DNA of 64,000 nucleotides from an uncultured Arthrobacter sp. (GCF_947495145.1 NZ_CANLXP010000002.1:1-64000); one strand, 5' to 3'. Positions 41,088-52,432 are shown, numbered from the stretch's first letter. Notes: generated by a model not told the origin, from the letters alone. Numbers and translations are program-made.

Positions 41088-41696
41088 ATGGATTCGCAGC
41101 ATTACTTCAGCGCCTCCCCGTCCGGGCCGGACCGCCGCCGTCCGCTTTCCGTCAGCCTTGGCGGACGGAATCGGGAACTTGTAACCTCGGGCGGTATCTT
41201 CAGCCCCGACGGCGTCGACAAGGGGACGGCGATCCTGCTCTCGGAGGTCCCGCCGCCCAGTGGGTCGAACCTCCTCGATATTGGCTGCGGCTGGGGACCG
41301 CTCGCTTTGACCATGGCGATGCAGGCGCCGCAGGCGAACGTCACCGCGATTGATGTCAATGAACGATCGCTGGAACTGACGAGGGAAAACGCAAGGCGGC
41401 TGGGCCTGACCAACGTGACGGCTGTCCTGCCCGATGATGTCAGCGCGGACATCTCCTTCGATACCATCTGGTCCAACCCGCCCATCCGGATCGGCAAAGA
41501 GGCGCTCCACGAACTCCTCCTGCGTTGGCTTCCGCGTCTGGCACCGGGCGGAACGGCCTGGCTGGTGGTGCAGAAGAACCTTGGCGCCGATTCGCTGCAG
41601 CGATGGCTGGCGGATCAGCTTCCATCCGATTACGACGTCGACCGCGCTGCTACGTCAAAGTCCTTCCGCATCCTCCGCGTCATCCGCGGTGCCTGA
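41088..41696 (+). CDS. RsmC-like class I SAM methyltransferase
   Basis: A 202-residue methyltransferase of the small MTS (RsmC C-terminal) group, probably acting on guanine in 16S rRNA. Motif I is LLDIGCGWGPLALTMA, motif II has the acidic residue in VTAIDVNERSLE, and the catalytic NPPIR motif is present. The N-terminal domain of RsmC is absent, as is normal for actinobacterial forms. The start at 41088 (MDSQHYFSA) has a TAGGCT -10 at 41074-41079, 8 nt upstream, so the mRNA is probably leaderless; a longer frame upstream is not supported. Confidence 0.85.
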   Translation: MDSQHYFSASPSGPDRRRPLSVSLGGRNRELVTSGGIFSPDGVDKGTAILLSEVPPPSGSNLLDIGCGWGPLALTMAMQAPQANVTAIDVNERSLELTRENARRLGLTNVTAVLPDDVSADISFDTIWSNPPIRIGKEALHELLLRWLPRLAPGGTAWLVVQKNLGADSLQRWLADQLPSDYDVDRAATSKSFRILRVIRGA

Positions 41697-41710
41697 GTAC
41701 CGCGCGGGCT

Positions 41711-42652
41711 TTAGCTGAACGTACCGCTTGCCACCAGCACTGCCGGCCCGCTGAGATGGACATGCTCGGCTCCCTGCCCGCTGATTGCGAAGCGGACGCC
41801 AACGGTGCCCCCGGGCACCGTGACGCTCCAGGCGTCAGGGGCGTCAGCTCCTGCCCAGAAGCGAGTCGCCACGGCGGCCGCACACGCCCCGGTACCGCAC
41901 GAGAGAGTTTCTCCGACTCCGCGCTCATGGACACGCATGCTCACCTGCCCGACGCCGTCGTGCATCAGTGGATCATGCGGAACGACGAATTCCACGTTGG
42001 TTCCGTTGGGTGGCAGCGGGTCCACGGAAGGTGCGTCGAAGAGCCGTGTGGCGCGCAATTCGGCAATCTCCGCCAGTGCGACAACCGTGTGCGGGTTGCC
42101 CATGCTGACGGAAAGGCCCGGGCGGGCAACCTGCAACCCGTCTGCCTCAACCAATGAATCCATTGCCCGCGTAGCGGCGGCGTCCGGGTAGATGAACTCC
42201 CAGGGACCCATGTCCACCGAATACCCGTCAACGGACCGCTCGACCAGCTTTACACCGCCACGGGTTCCGACGGCGAGCACCGCTCCCTCCTCCAGCTCGA
42301 TCAGTCCGCAACTGATCAGGAAGTGGACAAAAACGCGGACACCGTTACCGCACATCTCCGACACGGAGCCGTCACCATTGCGGTAATCCATGAACCAGTG
42401 CGCTTGCGGGACGTGCTCAAGCAGCGCCCTGCCCTCGGGAAGGAGCGACGACGGCACCGCGCGGATCAATCCATCAGCGCCGATACCGCGGTGGCGGTCG
42501 CATGCAGCGGCAACGTCAGCAGCTGACAGGTCAATTGAGCCGTCGGGGTCCGCCACGAGGATGAAGTCATTTCCGGTGCCGTGACCCTTGGTGAACGGCA
42601 GGCCGGAGAGTCTCGTGCGCGATGGCGATACTGCCTGGATGTTTGAACTCAC
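41711..42652 (-). CDS. dapF: Diaminopimelate epimerase
   Basis: Converts LL- to meso-diaminopimelate for lysine and peptidoglycan. The 313-residue enzyme is a two-fold repeat with catalytic cysteines in [12 protein letters not shown] and [13 protein letters not shown]. Also visible is [11 protein letters not shown] start; four bases separate the miaA stop from it, so it is cotranscribed in miaB-miaA-dapF. Confidence 0.96.
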   Translation of the reverse strand: MSSNIQAVSPSRTRLSGLPFTKGHGTGNDFILVADPDGSIDLSAADVAAACDRHRGIGADGLIRAVPSSLLPEGRALLEHVPQAHWFMDYRNGDGSVSEMCGNGVRVFVHFLISCGLIELEEGAVLAVGTRGGVKLVERSVDGYSVDMGPWEFIYPDAAATRAMDSLVEADGLQVARPGLSVSMGNPHTVVALAEIAELRATRLFDAPSVDPLPPNGTNVEFVVPHDPLMHDGVGQVSMRVHERGVGETLSCGTGACAAAVATRFWAGADAPDAWSVTVPGGTVGVRFAISGQGAEHVHLSGPAVLVASGTFS

Positions 42653-42656
42653 GGTT

Positions 42657-43589
42657 CTAGGATAGGGGTCCTGAGCTGCGTAGGGCGTTCACAGCTTTCG
42701 CAACAAGCTCCCGATCGCACCAGTTGAGCCACCGCACCCGCTCATCAGCCCGGAACCACGTCAACTGCCGTCGGGCGAAGCGGCGCGTGGCGGCAATAGT
42801 GTCCTCGGCTGCCTCCGCAGCGGACCATTCGCCGTCGAGCACGCGCAGGAACTGGCTATAACCCAAGGCGCGTGAGGCTGTACGTCCGTTCCTCAATCCC
42901 TGCTCATCAAGCGCGCGGACCTCCTCGAGAAGCCCCCGCTCAACCATGGCGTGTACGCGATCAGCCAGCCGGCCCTTGAGGACCTCCCGGTCGACCTCGA
43001 GGCCGATCTGGACGGCGGGCTGATGGTAAAGACGTTGGGGCATGTAGGAGCTGAAGGGCCGCCCGGTGATTTCATGCACTTCGAGCGCACGGATGACCCG
43101 CCGCTCGTCCCCTATCCTCTCCGCGGACACGGGGTCGACGGCGGCAAGCCGCTCCCGCAGAGCAGCGGCGCCCAGCCTGTCATTCTCCGATTCAAGACGA
43201 GCGCGCACTTCGGAATCGGTCGGCGGAAATTCCAGTTCATCCAGCGCCGCACGGATGTACAGGCCTGACCCGCCGACGAGGATGGGAACGTTGCCGCGTG
43301 AACGAACCTCGGCCATCGTTCCGCGGCTGCGCTGCTGGAAGGCGGCGACGCTGGCTTCGTCCCGTACGTCGAGGATGTCCAACAGATGATGGCGAACGCC
43401 CCTGCGCTCGACGACCGGCAGCTTGGCGGTGCCGATGTCCATGCCCCGGTAGAACTGCATGGCGTCGGCGTTGATCACTTCACCGCCGAGTTCCTCGGCC
43501 AGGGCGATACCCAGCTCCGATTTTCCTGAACCGGTGGGTCCGACGACGGCGATGACGGGCAGCGTTTCCGCGGCTTCCGTCCGGTTCAC
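42657..43589 (-). CDS. miaA: tRNA dimethylallyltransferase
   Basis: Adds dimethylallyl to A37 of tRNAs reading U-starting codons. The 310-residue form has the P-loop [15 protein letters not shown], the DIGTAKLP substrate motif, [10 protein letters not shown] and the tRNA-binding C-terminal ALGYSQF and RRQLTWFR. Start GTG at 43589 lies 1 bp after the miaB stop; TTG at 43598 is an alternative. The much longer open frame overlaps miaB and lacks family similarity. The partner methylthiotransferase miaB lies upstream. Confidence 0.93.
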   Translation of the reverse strand: MNRTEAAETLPVIAVVGPTGSGKSELGIALAEELGGEVINADAMQFYRGMDIGTAKLPVVERRGVRHHLLDILDVRDEASVAAFQQRSRGTMAEVRSRGNVPILVGGSGLYIRAALDELEFPPTDSEVRARLESENDRLGAAALRERLAAVDPVSAERIGDERRVIRALEVHEITGRPFSSYMPQRLYHQPAVQIGLEVDREVLKGRLADRVHAMVERGLLEEVRALDEQGLRNGRTASRALGYSQFLRVLDGEWSAAEAAEDTIAATRRFARRQLTWFRADERVRWLNWCDRELVAKAVNALRSSGPLS

Positions 43590-43590
43590 C

Positions 43591-45123
43591 TCAGCCAAGA
43601 CGGACAGGAAGGGAAGGCATGCCGAGTGAGACCCCCTTGCCGCCGGCGCCCGGCGTAGGAGCTCCGCACGACTCTGCCTGCGATCGATCCCAGGCGTCGC
43701 CGGCGCGGGATCGCCGAAGGCGGTAGTCCTCCGGCGACGGATCAGCGACGAGGTGGAAGGCGGCAGCCCCGGTGATTGTAACGGTGACGAGGTCACCGGG
43801 CCGCGGCGTATCCGCGCCCTCAGGGACCGAGAAGTGCACCAGCCTCTGATCACGCGCCCGACCACTCACGCGATGGGTCTCGTGCGCTTTGCGGCCCTGT
43901 TGCGCAGTGACGAGCACCTCCACCTGCCTGCCCACCTGTGCGGCGTTCTCTTCCCCCGAGATGCGGTCCTGGAGTGCCGTCAGTCGCTCGTACCGCTCCT
44001 GGACTACAGCCTTCGGGAGTTGGTCCGGAAGGTCCGCAGCGGGGGTACCCGGCCGCTTGGAATACTGGAACGTGAAGGCGGTGGCGAAGCGCGCCTGCTC
44101 CACAACCTGGAGCGTCTCCTGGAAGTCCTCCTCGGTTTCTCCGGGGAACCCGACGATGATGTCGGTGGAAATTGAGGCGTGCGGCATGCGCGCGCGGACC
44201 CTGTCGAGGATCCCGAGGAATTTCTCCGACCGGTAGGACCGTCGCATGGCTTTCAGGATCCGGTCGGAGCCGGACTGCAGCGGCATATGGAGCTGCGGGG
44301 CAACGTTGGGCGTCTCCGCCATGGCGTCGATGACGTCGTCGGTGAATGCCGCGGGGTGCGGGCTGGTGAAGCGCACCCTCTCAAGCCCGGGAATGTCTCC
44401 GCAGGCCCGAAGGAGCTTCGCGAAGGCCCCGCGGTCTCCGAATTCGACGCCGTAGGAATTCACGTTCTGGCCAAGCAGCGTGACTTCGATTGCTCCGTCG
44501 GCCACGAGGGCCTCAATCTCGGCGAGGATATCTCCAGGGCGCCGGTCCTTCTCTTTGCCGCGCAAAGCCGGCACGATGCAAAAGGTGCAGGTGTTATTGC
44601 AACCGACGGAAATGGATACCCACCCGGAGTACACCGCATCGCGTTTGGTCGGGAGGGTGGACGGGAATACGTCCAGGGATTCAAGGATCTCAAGCTGTGC
44701 TTCGTCATTGTGGCGCGCGCGCTCGAGCAGCGCCGGCAACGCGCCGATGTTGTGCGTGCCGAAGACTGCGTCCACCCATGGCGCTTTGCGGAGGATCGTC
44801 TCCCGGTCTTTTTGGGCGAGGCATCCGCCCACAGCGATCTGCATTCCGGGCCGCGACTTTTTCACGGAAGCGAGCTGACCGAGATTGCCATAGAGCTTGT
44901 TGTCAGCGTTCTCACGCACGGCACAGGTATTGAAGACCACGACGTCGGCCTGGTTCCCTTCAGCGGTCGCATAACCGGCGTCTTCCAGGAGCCCTGCGAT
45001 CCGCTCGGAGTCGTGCACGTTCATCTGGCACCCGAACGTGCGCACTTCGTATGTGCGCTGCTGGGACGAGGTCTGCTCCGTCTGCTGGACTGGAGGGAAA
45101 GGGAGGGCGGCTGTGGAACTCAC
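43591..45123 (-). CDS. miaB: tRNA-2-methylthio-N6-dimethylallyladenosine synthase
   Basis: Radical SAM enzyme that methylthiolates i6A37 after MiaA acts. The 510-residue protein has the N-terminal cluster cysteines 32, 67 and 101 and the radical [11 protein letters not shown] (Cys 175, 179, 182), followed by a TRAM domain about 415-480. The last ~30 residues are low-complexity and unlike the family, and end where miaA begins. GTG start. Confidence 0.95.
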   Translation of the reverse strand: MSSTAALPFPPVQQTEQTSSQQRTYEVRTFGCQMNVHDSERIAGLLEDAGYATAEGNQADVVVFNTCAVRENADNKLYGNLGQLASVKKSRPGMQIAVGGCLAQKDRETILRKAPWVDAVFGTHNIGALPALLERARHNDEAQLEILESLDVFPSTLPTKRDAVYSGWVSISVGCNNTCTFCIVPALRGKEKDRRPGDILAEIEALVADGAIEVTLLGQNVNSYGVEFGDRGAFAKLLRACGDIPGLERVRFTSPHPAAFTDDVIDAMAETPNVAPQLHMPLQSGSDRILKAMRRSYRSEKFLGILDRVRARMPHASISTDIIVGFPGETEEDFQETLQVVEQARFATAFTFQYSKRPGTPAADLPDQLPKAVVQERYERLTALQDRISGEENAAQVGRQVEVLVTAQQGRKAHETHRVSGRARDQRLVHFSVPEGADTPRPGDLVTVTITGAAAFHLVADPSPEDYRLRRSRAGDAWDRSQAESCGAPTPGAGGKGVSLGMPSLPVRLG

Positions 45124-45219
45124 CTGTTAAGGGTACGGCCCGCCGCGCTCAGTCCCAATCCGGGCAGGCACGCAGTCGCTGGCGCGCCGGCTGGAACGTC
45201 ACCAGCATGCTGGCGTGCC

Positions 45220-45819
45220 CTACTCCTGTGAATCGAGAACATCCTTGACGATGGAGAACGCCAACGACGGCGCGTAGCCTTTCCGGGCGAGCATCGCAAC
45301 CAGCCGGCGCACCTGCTTGTCACGGGATGCACGGTCTGCAGGATCGGCGATCGGCCTCATCTTCCGACGCACCAGATCCTCGGCCGCCGAGCGCTCATCC
45401 TCATCTGTCCGCTGTGACAGCGCTTCTTCGGCCAACTCGCCGGTTATGCCCTTGTCTGCGAGCTCACGCTTGATGGCCGATCGCGCAAGCGATCGCGTTT
45501 GCGCCCTGCTCCGCACCCACATGCGGGCGAACTCCGCATCATCAATCAGCTGGACTTCCTCGTAGCGGTCCAGGATTTCGACCGCTACCTGCTCCGGGAT
45601 ATCCCGCTCAAGGAGCTTGGTAAGGAGCTGGAAACGACTCCGCGGGGCCATCGAGAGTTGACGCAAAACGATAGCGCGCGCCGCTTCGCGGGGGTCTGCC
45701 TCGGCCGTGACGTCAGCCGGCGAGCTTGAACTGGTTGCCTGATGTCCGGTTGCCCTGGCGGAACGCCGGGACCCGCGCTGAGTCGCGGCGCCCGACCTTC
45801 CCGAAAACCCGCTTTTCAA
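45220..45819 (-). CDS. recX: RecX, regulator of RecA
   Basis: Binds and restrains RecA filaments. The 199-residue protein contains three RecX three-helix repeats, with LLTKLLERDIPEQVAVEILDRY, LVRRKMRP and VAMLARKGYAPSLAFSIVKDVL. Start is TTG, 3 bp after the recA stop. The first ~40 residues are low-complexity, so a later start is conceivable. Coexpression with recA is expected. Confidence 0.92.
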   Translation of the reverse strand: MKSGFSGRSGAATQRGSRRSARATGHQATSSSSPADVTAEADPREAARAIVLRQLSMAPRSRFQLLTKLLERDIPEQVAVEILDRYEEVQLIDDAEFARMWVRSRAQTRSLARSAIKRELADKGITGELAEEALSQRTDEDERSAAEDLVRRKMRPIADPADRASRDKQVRRLVAMLARKGYAPSLAFSIVKDVLDSQE

Positions 45820-45822
45820 CAG

Positions 45823-46881
<1,059 letters not shown>

Positions 46882-47100
46882 CATTCACCTCGGTTTACTC
46901 ATGGCCACAGGGCCGGTTTCTCGTTTCCTCTTGACCGTAACGCCCGCCTCCGACAGTTTGCCCGGCAGGGCACCTGATGTGGACATCCCGCGCAATTCAG
47001 CGGGACTGTGGAGGACGTGTGGCTCAGGAAGCTTCTGCATCCCAGCATAGTCCGGTCCGAACACATATTCGATTGATTCGTCCGGCGTGTTTACCGATCG
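46882..47100 (-). promoter_or_regulatory. recA: recA promoter region
   Basis: A 219-bp non-coding stretch. It holds an SOS-like box at 47058-47071 and TATGCT (47044-47049) as a possible -10, which together place the SOS box over the -35. The rest is a long leader with no clear structure or gene. Confidence 0.5.
47058..47071 (-). promoter_or_regulatory. recA: SOS box before recA (one mismatch)
   Basis: CGAAC-ACAT-ATTCG matches CGAAC-N4-GTTCG except for one base. It is the only such site in the recA upstream region, and recA is a LexA target in all close relatives. Confidence 0.6.
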
Positions 47101-47319
47101 CTACCGCGGCTTCACGTCGCGGCCGAGCCTGCGGTACTCGGGCACGTCCTGCATCTCACACACCGCAAGCCAGACCGCTTTCGGATCAATCCCTGCCTTC
47201 ACTGCACTGGCCGGCGTACGGTCTCCCAGTCCGGACAAATGCAAAGTCTGGGCGAGCGTCCGCGAATAGGCCGGCCCGAATTCATCATCCATCAGCCGCC
47301 AGAAGTCACTTGTGCGCAT
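47101..47319 (-). CDS. DUF3046 protein
   Basis: A 72-residue protein of the DUF3046 family, found next to recA in most actinobacteria. Signature pieces are SDFWRLMDDEFGPAYSRTLA and GIDPKAVWLAVCEMQDVPE. Function is unknown; synteny with recA-recX suggests a tie to DNA metabolism. ATG at 47319. Confidence 0.88.
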   Translation of the reverse strand: MRTSDFWRLMDDEFGPAYSRTLAQTLHLSGLGDRTPASAVKAGIDPKAVWLAVCEMQDVPEYRRLGRDVKPR

Positions 47320-47360
47320 GCTGCATCCTCCTTCTCCCGATAAACCCTAGAATGAGATTC

Positions 47361-47834
47361 ATGACTGTAGAACGCCAGGAACCCGATGCTTCCGTCGATG
47401 CTGCCGTTCAGGCGTTGGAACAACAGCTCAGTATGCTGTGGCGGCGTGCGCGGTCAAACTCCTACAAGGTAGCGCGGCGGGTCCACCCCGATATGGAACC
47501 GGCTGCCTACGGACTGCTGGTCATCCTACAGCGGGAGGGCTCAATGCGCCTGACCGAGCTGGCGGCCAGTATCGGTGTCGGCAAGCCGTCTGTCAGCCGG
47601 CAGATCGCCATGCTCGAACAGCTCGGCCTGGTCAGGAAAACCGCTGACCCGCTCGACGGCCGCGCTCAATCCATCAGCCTCACCGAAGATGGCCTGCGGC
47701 AGCTTTCCACTGCGCAGGAGGCTCGCAAGGAAGCGTTCCATGAGCTAATGGAAGACTGGAGCCTGTCCGACCTCACCACGCTCGGAACCCTAATCTCTCA
47801 GCTGAACCAGACCTACACCAAGGACAACTGGTAG
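47361..47834 (+). CDS. MarR-family transcriptional regulator
   Basis: A 157-residue winged-helix regulator. The HTH lies in LTELAASIGVGKPSVSRQIAML, followed by the wing VRKTADPLDGRAQSISLTEDG. No cysteine sensor motif is obvious, so the ligand is unknown. TAGAAT (47348-47353) ends 7 nt before ATG 47361, suggesting a leaderless mRNA that starts there rather than at an ATG 9 nt upstream. Convergent with clgR across a bidirectional terminator. Confidence 0.88.
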   Translation: MTVERQEPDASVDAAVQALEQQLSMLWRRARSNSYKVARRVHPDMEPAAYGLLVILQREGSMRLTELAASIGVGKPSVSRQIAMLEQLGLVRKTADPLDGRAQSISLTEDGLRQLSTAQEARKEAFHELMEDWSLSDLTTLGTLISQLNQTYTKDNW

Positions 47835-47859
47835 CCGCACGCACAAAAACGGCAGAACA

Positions 47860-47892
47860 AAAAAGAGGCCCGCCGCATTCGGCGAGCCTCTA
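47860..47892 (-). terminator. Strong Rho-independent terminator for clgR (bidirectional with marR)
   Basis: AGAGGC-c-CGCCG and CGGCG-a-GCCTCT form a GC-rich stem with a 4-nt loop (47865-47892). On the minus strand it is followed by six T residues, the best terminator in the window. On the plus strand it can also end the marR transcript, though without a T-run. Confidence 0.85.
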
Positions 47893-47915
47893 CTTGGATG
47901 TGGGTTGTACCGGCA

Positions 47916-48263
47916 TCAGTTCTTGGTGACTGCCAGTCCCCTGCTGAAACCGTCGGTGAAATCCTCGGGCATGTCCCCGCCGAACTGCTGAGCGAACTCC
48001 TGCGGAACCGTGTCGGGAACGGCTACTCCTTCTGCTTCTGCCAGGCGATCGCTCACCTCTCGAAGCATCAATGAAAGCGGCACATCAAGTGCCGAGCAGA
48101 TCGAGGACAGCAATTCCGAGGATGCTTCCTTCTGACCCCGCTCTACCTCACTGAGGTAACCAAGGGAGACCCGGGCACTGTGCGACACTTCCCTGAGCGT
48201 TCGGCCCTGGCGCTGGCGGACGTCCCGCAGGACGTCTCCGATCTCGTGGCGTAAAACGACCAT
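47916..48263 (-). CDS. clgR: ClgR-like XRE-family regulator of proteolysis
   Basis: A 115-residue DNA-binding protein with an XRE helix-turn-helix ([28 protein letters not shown]). It matches ClgR, the actinobacterial activator of clp protease genes, in size, HTH and position near cinA and recA. The start at 48263 is fixed by AAGGAG 6 nt upstream; the frame stays open for 59 more codons, but that stretch has no family similarity and is most likely the 5' leader. ClgR usually activates its own gene. Confidence 0.88.
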   Translation of the reverse strand: MVVLRHEIGDVLRDVRQRQGRTLREVSHSARVSLGYLSEVERGQKEASSELLSSICSALDVPLSLMLREVSDRLAEAEGVAVPDTVPQEFAQQFGGDMPEDFTDGFSRGLAVTKN

Positions 48264-48449
48264 CTTGCGCTCCTTCGGCTTACGTTGCGGATCTTCTGCC
48301 AACCCCACATCCCGCCAACGGATAACACCGTTCACGGATACGGGTTGCTTTACCATGTGTATCGCCTTACTCCCTTGTGCGTGCTGCTTTGCAGCCGTCT
48401 GTTTTAAGCCTAGCCCGTTCTGGTTCTCCGTGCTGGACACTATTGATAA

Positions 48450-48965
48450 CTATTGCGGAACTCCGTTTGTTCCCTCACGCTCGCGTTCAAGGGCCTCCGT
48501 GAGCAGCTTCACTGCTGCTTCGCAGGAGGCTTCCCGGATCTGCGCCCGGGTACCTTCGAACCGGTATTCCCGGACCAGGCGGACAGACAGCGCAACCACA
48601 GCGACGACGACGGTTCCTACGTCCTTCCCCTCATGCGGCTCCGGTCCGGCCACACCGGTGGTGGCAACGCCTACATCCGCGCCGCAGGCGTCTCTTGCAC
48701 CCTGGGCCATCTGCCCCGCCACTTCGGGATCGACAGCGCCGACCCGTCGGATAAGTTCCGGGTCAACGCCAAGAAGGGACGTCTTCACATCACCGTGGTA
48801 GGACACGACGCCGCCGCGCAGAACTGCGGAAGCCCCGGGAACCGAGGCAAGCGTTGCAGCAACCATCCCGGCAGTCAGTGACTCTCCAGTGGCAACAGTT
48901 AGCCCCTGCTCGCGGGCGAGGGCGATGGCTTTCCCGTTCGCGGTGGCGCAGTCGCAGTCCGGCAT
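48450..48965 (-). CDS. CinA C-terminal domain protein (nicotinamide-nucleotide amidohydrolase)
   Basis: A 171-residue stand-alone C-terminal CinA domain (PncC-like), which deamidates nicotinamide mononucleotide. Motifs TVATGESLTAGMVAATL, GGVVSYHGDVKTSLLGV and VGVATTGVAGP are complete. The N-terminal MoCF-like domain of full CinA is absent, as in many actinobacteria. ATG at 48965 shares one base with the pgsA stop (TGATG). Confidence 0.9.
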   Translation of the reverse strand: MPDCDCATANGKAIALAREQGLTVATGESLTAGMVAATLASVPGASAVLRGGVVSYHGDVKTSLLGVDPELIRRVGAVDPEVAGQMAQGARDACGADVGVATTGVAGPEPHEGKDVGTVVVAVVALSVRLVREYRFEGTRAQIREASCEAAVKLLTEALEREREGTNGVPQ

Positions 48966-49555
48966 CACCGTGAGGGATTGCCCGCGGATCGCTTCAGGCG
49001 CATGGCCTGCACCACGTAGTCGACGCCGGTCACCACGGTGATGGCCAGTGCTGCCATCATGACGACGACGGCGGGCCACCAGGACCAGTCGCCGAGTGCT
49101 GGAACCAGCAGATAGAGGAAGATCGCGAGAGTCTGGACAACTGTTTTCAGTTTTCCACCGCGCGAAGCAGGCATGACCCCATAGCGGATGACCGCGAATC
49201 GGAGCAGCGTGATACCAAGCTCACGGACAAGGATCACTATGGTCACCCACCACCACAGCTCGCCCAGCGTGGAAAGCAGGATCAGCGCGGCGCCAATAAG
49301 CAGCTTGTCCGCGATCGGGTCGGCGATCTTCCCGAAGTTCGTGATGAGGCCACGACTGCGGGCGATGTCGCCGTCGAGCTTGTCGGTGTAAATTGCGACC
49401 GCGAAGGTACCCACGGCGAACCAGCGGAAGAGTCCGCCGTCGCCGTCGTCAGCCAGAAGGAACCAGACGAAGAACGGCACCAGCACAATCCGTACGACCG
49501 TCAGCACGTTCGCTACGTTGAGGACGGGAACCGCTCCGGCGTCAGAATTACTCAC
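48965..49555 (-). CDS. pgsA: CDP-diacylglycerol-glycerol-3-phosphate 3-phosphatidyltransferase
   Basis: Membrane CDP-alcohol phosphotransferase that makes phosphatidylglycerol phosphate. The catalytic motif D-G-x2-A-R-x8-G-x3-D-x3-D is intact (Asp61, Gly62, Ala65, Arg66, Gly75, Asp79, Asp83). Several hydrophobic helices follow, and the length of 196 is typical. GTG start, 9 bp after ftsK. The ftsK-pgsA-cinA order is conserved in actinobacteria. Confidence 0.93.
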   Translation of the reverse strand: MSNSDAGAVPVLNVANVLTVVRIVLVPFFVWFLLADDGDGGLFRWFAVGTFAVAIYTDKLDGDIARSRGLITNFGKIADPIADKLLIGAALILLSTLGELWWWVTIVILVRELGITLLRFAVIRYGVMPASRGGKLKTVVQTLAIFLYLLVPALGDWSWWPAVVVMMAALAITVVTGVDYVVQAMRLKRSAGNPSR

Positions 49556-49564
49556 GGGTCAAGG

Positions 49565-52432
49565 CTACCTGTCCGTCAAGGACCAGGCGTCTTCGGAACC
49601 GTCACCGTCATCGTCATGGTAGTCCTCGGCCTGAGGTCGGGAATCGAGGTCCTCGGCAACCAGGTCCGGAACGCCGCCGGCCCGGTAGGGCGAGGGGTCG
49701 GATGCCTGCTCGGCAACCGGTGCGGGCGGGTCATCGCCGCGCATCGCGGCAAGAACGGGACCGAGATCGTCAGGCTTGACCAGGACGTCGCGTGCCTTCG
49801 AACCTTCCGAGGGTCCAACCACTCCCCTGGATTCCAGCAGGTCCATCAGCCGCCCTGCCTTCGCGAAACCGACGCGCAGCTTCCGCTGGAGCATCGACGT
49901 GGAACCGAACTGGGTGGTGACCACCAGCTCGGTGGCCTGCAGCAGGACGTCGAGGTCGTCACCGATGTCGTCATCGATCTGCTTCTTCGGCGCCTCCACC
50001 GCGACGTCATCCCGGTAGACGGCCTTCAGCTGTTCCTTGACGTGCTCCACCACGCGGTGGATCTCGGACTCGGTTACCCAGGCACCCTGGACACGCATGG
50101 GCTTGGACGCCCCCATCGGCAGGAAGAGCGCGTCGCCCTGCCCGATCAGTTTCTCCGCACCCGGCTGGTCCAGGACCACCCGGGAATCAGTCACCGACGA
50201 GGTGGCAAACGCCATCCGGGACGGCACGTTGGCCTTGATTAGACCGGTCACGACGTCGACCGACGGCCGCTGGGTAGCGAGCACCAGATGGATACCCGCT
50301 GCCCGTGCCAGCTGGGTGATGCGGACGATCGAGTCCTCGACATCACGCGGGGCGACCATCATGAGGTCGGCGAGCTCGTCCACCATGACCAATAGGTACG
50401 GGTACGGCCGCACGACGCGCTTGGAGTCCGGCGGAGGCACTACTTTTCCGTTGCGCACCGCCTTGTTGAAGTCATCAATGTGCTTGTAGCCGTAGTTGGC
50501 GAGGTCGTCGTAGCGGGTGTCCATCTCGCGGACCACCCACTGCAGCGCCTCCGCCGCTTTCTTGGCGTTGGTGATGATCGGGGTGATCAGGTGCGGGACG
50601 CCCTCGTAGGCCGTCAGTTCCACACGCTTGGGGTCGATCATGATCATGCGCACCTCATCCGGGGTGGCGCGCATCAGGATCGAGGTGATCATCGAGTTCA
50701 CGAAGGAGGACTTACCCGCACCGGTGGCACCGGCCACCAGCAGGTGCGGCATCTTGGCGAGGTTCGCAACAACGAACCCGCCCTCGACGTCCTTGCCGAC
50801 CCCCATGACCATCGGGTGGTCCGTCTTGCGGGCATTCCCCGATCGCAGGACGTCGCCCAGGGACACGGTCTCGCGGTCTGTATTCGGAATTTCGATGCCG
50901 ATGGCGGACTTGCCCGGGATGGGCGAGAGGATCCGCACGTCGGAGCTGGCGACCGCGTAGGAGATGTTCTTGGAGAGGGCGGTCACCCGCTCCACCTTGG
51001 TGCCCGAGGCCAGCTCGATCTCGTAGCGGGTGACGGTGGGCCCGCGTGAGAAGCCAGTGACCTTCGCATCAACGTTGAACTGCTCAAGGGTATGGGTGAG
51101 CGCGGCGACGACCGCGTCGTTAGCTTCCGAGCGTTCCTTGGGCGGCGTGCCGGCCGGCAGGTAGTCCGAGGGCGGCAGCGTGTACGTTACGTCCCCGGCG
51201 AGGGAGAGCTGCTCCGTCCGCTGTGGGATTGGCGTCGCAGGGGCCTGCGGCTGGACCGGGTTGGACGGTACGGGAGCGGGTTGCGCGGTCGGCGCGCTCG
51301 CTGACGGGAGTACCGACATGGCCTCCGTAGCCGGTTCCGACTCCCCGAGCCCCTGGGAGCGCTTGATCTTTTCAGTGGCCAGTTCCTGCTGCGTAGGACG
51401 CCGGACGCCGGGAGGAATGGACGTCGACGCCTGAACACTTTCACCGCCAGCGTGTTCGTCACCGTCGTCGTCGAGCACAGCACGCTCAAAGGCCTCGTCG
51501 CCTACGTAGCCGTCCTGGTCTTCTTCCTGGGTCTGGTTTTTCTTCTTCCCGCCGAACAGACGGGATTTCTTCTTCGGCTTTGCTTCCGCGCGCTCGCGAT
51601 CGGACAGGTAGCTCTGGTCATGTTCATCGCTGTCCCGGCTGCCGTCATGGAGGTCCTGTCCCATGAGGTGCTCATAAAGCCGGCGCAGGCGGGAAGGAAT
51701 ATGACGGAACGGTGTGGCTGTCACAATCAGGATGCTCAAAAAGACCAGGAAGGCGAGAACTGCGGCAACCGGCCAGACAGAGAGTACGGCGGCGGCCGGT
51801 CCGGCAACGAGATAGCCGACGACACCGCCCGCCTGCCACAGCGGATCCAGCCCTGCGGCCAGTTCAGGTTGGCCGCCCACCAGATGGGCGATGCCCGCTC
51901 CCGCGAACGTCAAAACCGTGAGTCCAATGCCGATACGGTTGTTGGCGCGCGGGTTCTCAGGGTAGCGGAACAGGCGGACTGCGCCGATCAGCAGAATGAA
52001 GGGCAGCAGCAGCGCCATCCAGCCCACCGATCCTCCGGCGACAGCATGGATAACGCCGGCTACCGGGCCCGGAAGCGCCCACCACTCGACGGTGGCCACG
52101 GCGACTGCACACAGGAAAAGGAAGAACCCCGTGCCATCCCTGCGGAGATCCTTCTGCGGCTGCACATCATGGCCGAATTTACGGACGGCACCGGCAACCA
52201 GGTGGGCAAGAGCCATCCAGAAGCCTCGGACAGCGCGCAGCGGCAGCGGAAGTTTTTCTTCAGTGGCAGGTAGGGGTTGGGTCTTGTTTGTGCCTCGCGC
52301 GGTTGAGCCACGCCCTGCCGCGGGAGTGCCGCCGGTGCGCGACTGCTGGGAGCCTCGCGACTTCGGAGCCCGCTGCTGTGAACCCCGCGGCTGCTGACCC
52401 CGCGAAGAAGGAGGGGAAGTACGAGTCGCCAT
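49565..52432 (-). CDS. ftsK: DNA translocase FtsK/SpoIIIE
   Basis: Septum-anchored ATPase that pumps chromosome ends during division. The 955-residue protein has a basic low-complexity N-terminus, four transmembrane helices (about 100-245), a charged linker (about 270-420), an alpha/beta motor with Walker A VAGATGAGKSSFVN and Walker B LVMVDELADLMM, and a C-terminal gamma winged helix (about 845-905). All expected parts are present; the linker is rich in Asp/Glu and Lys tracts. Confidence 0.96.
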   Translation of the reverse strand: MATRTSPPSSRGQQPRGSQQRAPKSRGSQQSRTGGTPAAGRGSTARGTNKTQPLPATEEKLPLPLRAVRGFWMALAHLVAGAVRKFGHDVQPQKDLRRDGTGFFLFLCAVAVATVEWWALPGPVAGVIHAVAGGSVGWMALLLPFILLIGAVRLFRYPENPRANNRIGIGLTVLTFAGAGIAHLVGGQPELAAGLDPLWQAGGVVGYLVAGPAAAVLSVWPVAAVLAFLVFLSILIVTATPFRHIPSRLRRLYEHLMGQDLHDGSRDSDEHDQSYLSDRERAEAKPKKKSRLFGGKKKNQTQEEDQDGYVGDEAFERAVLDDDGDEHAGGESVQASTSIPPGVRRPTQQELATEKIKRSQGLGESEPATEAMSVLPSASAPTAQPAPVPSNPVQPQAPATPIPQRTEQLSLAGDVTYTLPPSDYLPAGTPPKERSEANDAVVAALTHTLEQFNVDAKVTGFSRGPTVTRYEIELASGTKVERVTALSKNISYAVASSDVRILSPIPGKSAIGIEIPNTDRETVSLGDVLRSGNARKTDHPMVMGVGKDVEGGFVVANLAKMPHLLVAGATGAGKSSFVNSMITSILMRATPDEVRMIMIDPKRVELTAYEGVPHLITPIITNAKKAAEALQWVVREMDTRYDDLANYGYKHIDDFNKAVRNGKVVPPPDSKRVVRPYPYLLVMVDELADLMMVAPRDVEDSIVRITQLARAAGIHLVLATQRPSVDVVTGLIKANVPSRMAFATSSVTDSRVVLDQPGAEKLIGQGDALFLPMGASKPMRVQGAWVTESEIHRVVEHVKEQLKAVYRDDVAVEAPKKQIDDDIGDDLDVLLQATELVVTTQFGSTSMLQRKLRVGFAKAGRLMDLLESRGVVGPSEGSKARDVLVKPDDLGPVLAAMRGDDPPAPVAEQASDPSPYRAGGVPDLVAEDLDSRPQAEDYHDDDGDGSEDAWSLTDR

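Noticed and set aside
42657-43865. Long form of miaA (402 codons)
   Set aside because: The extra N-terminus lies inside miaB and lacks family similarity.
48264-48440. N-terminal extension of clgR in the same frame
   Set aside because: The internal ATG has a near-ideal ribosome site and the family begins there; the extension reads like leader sequence.
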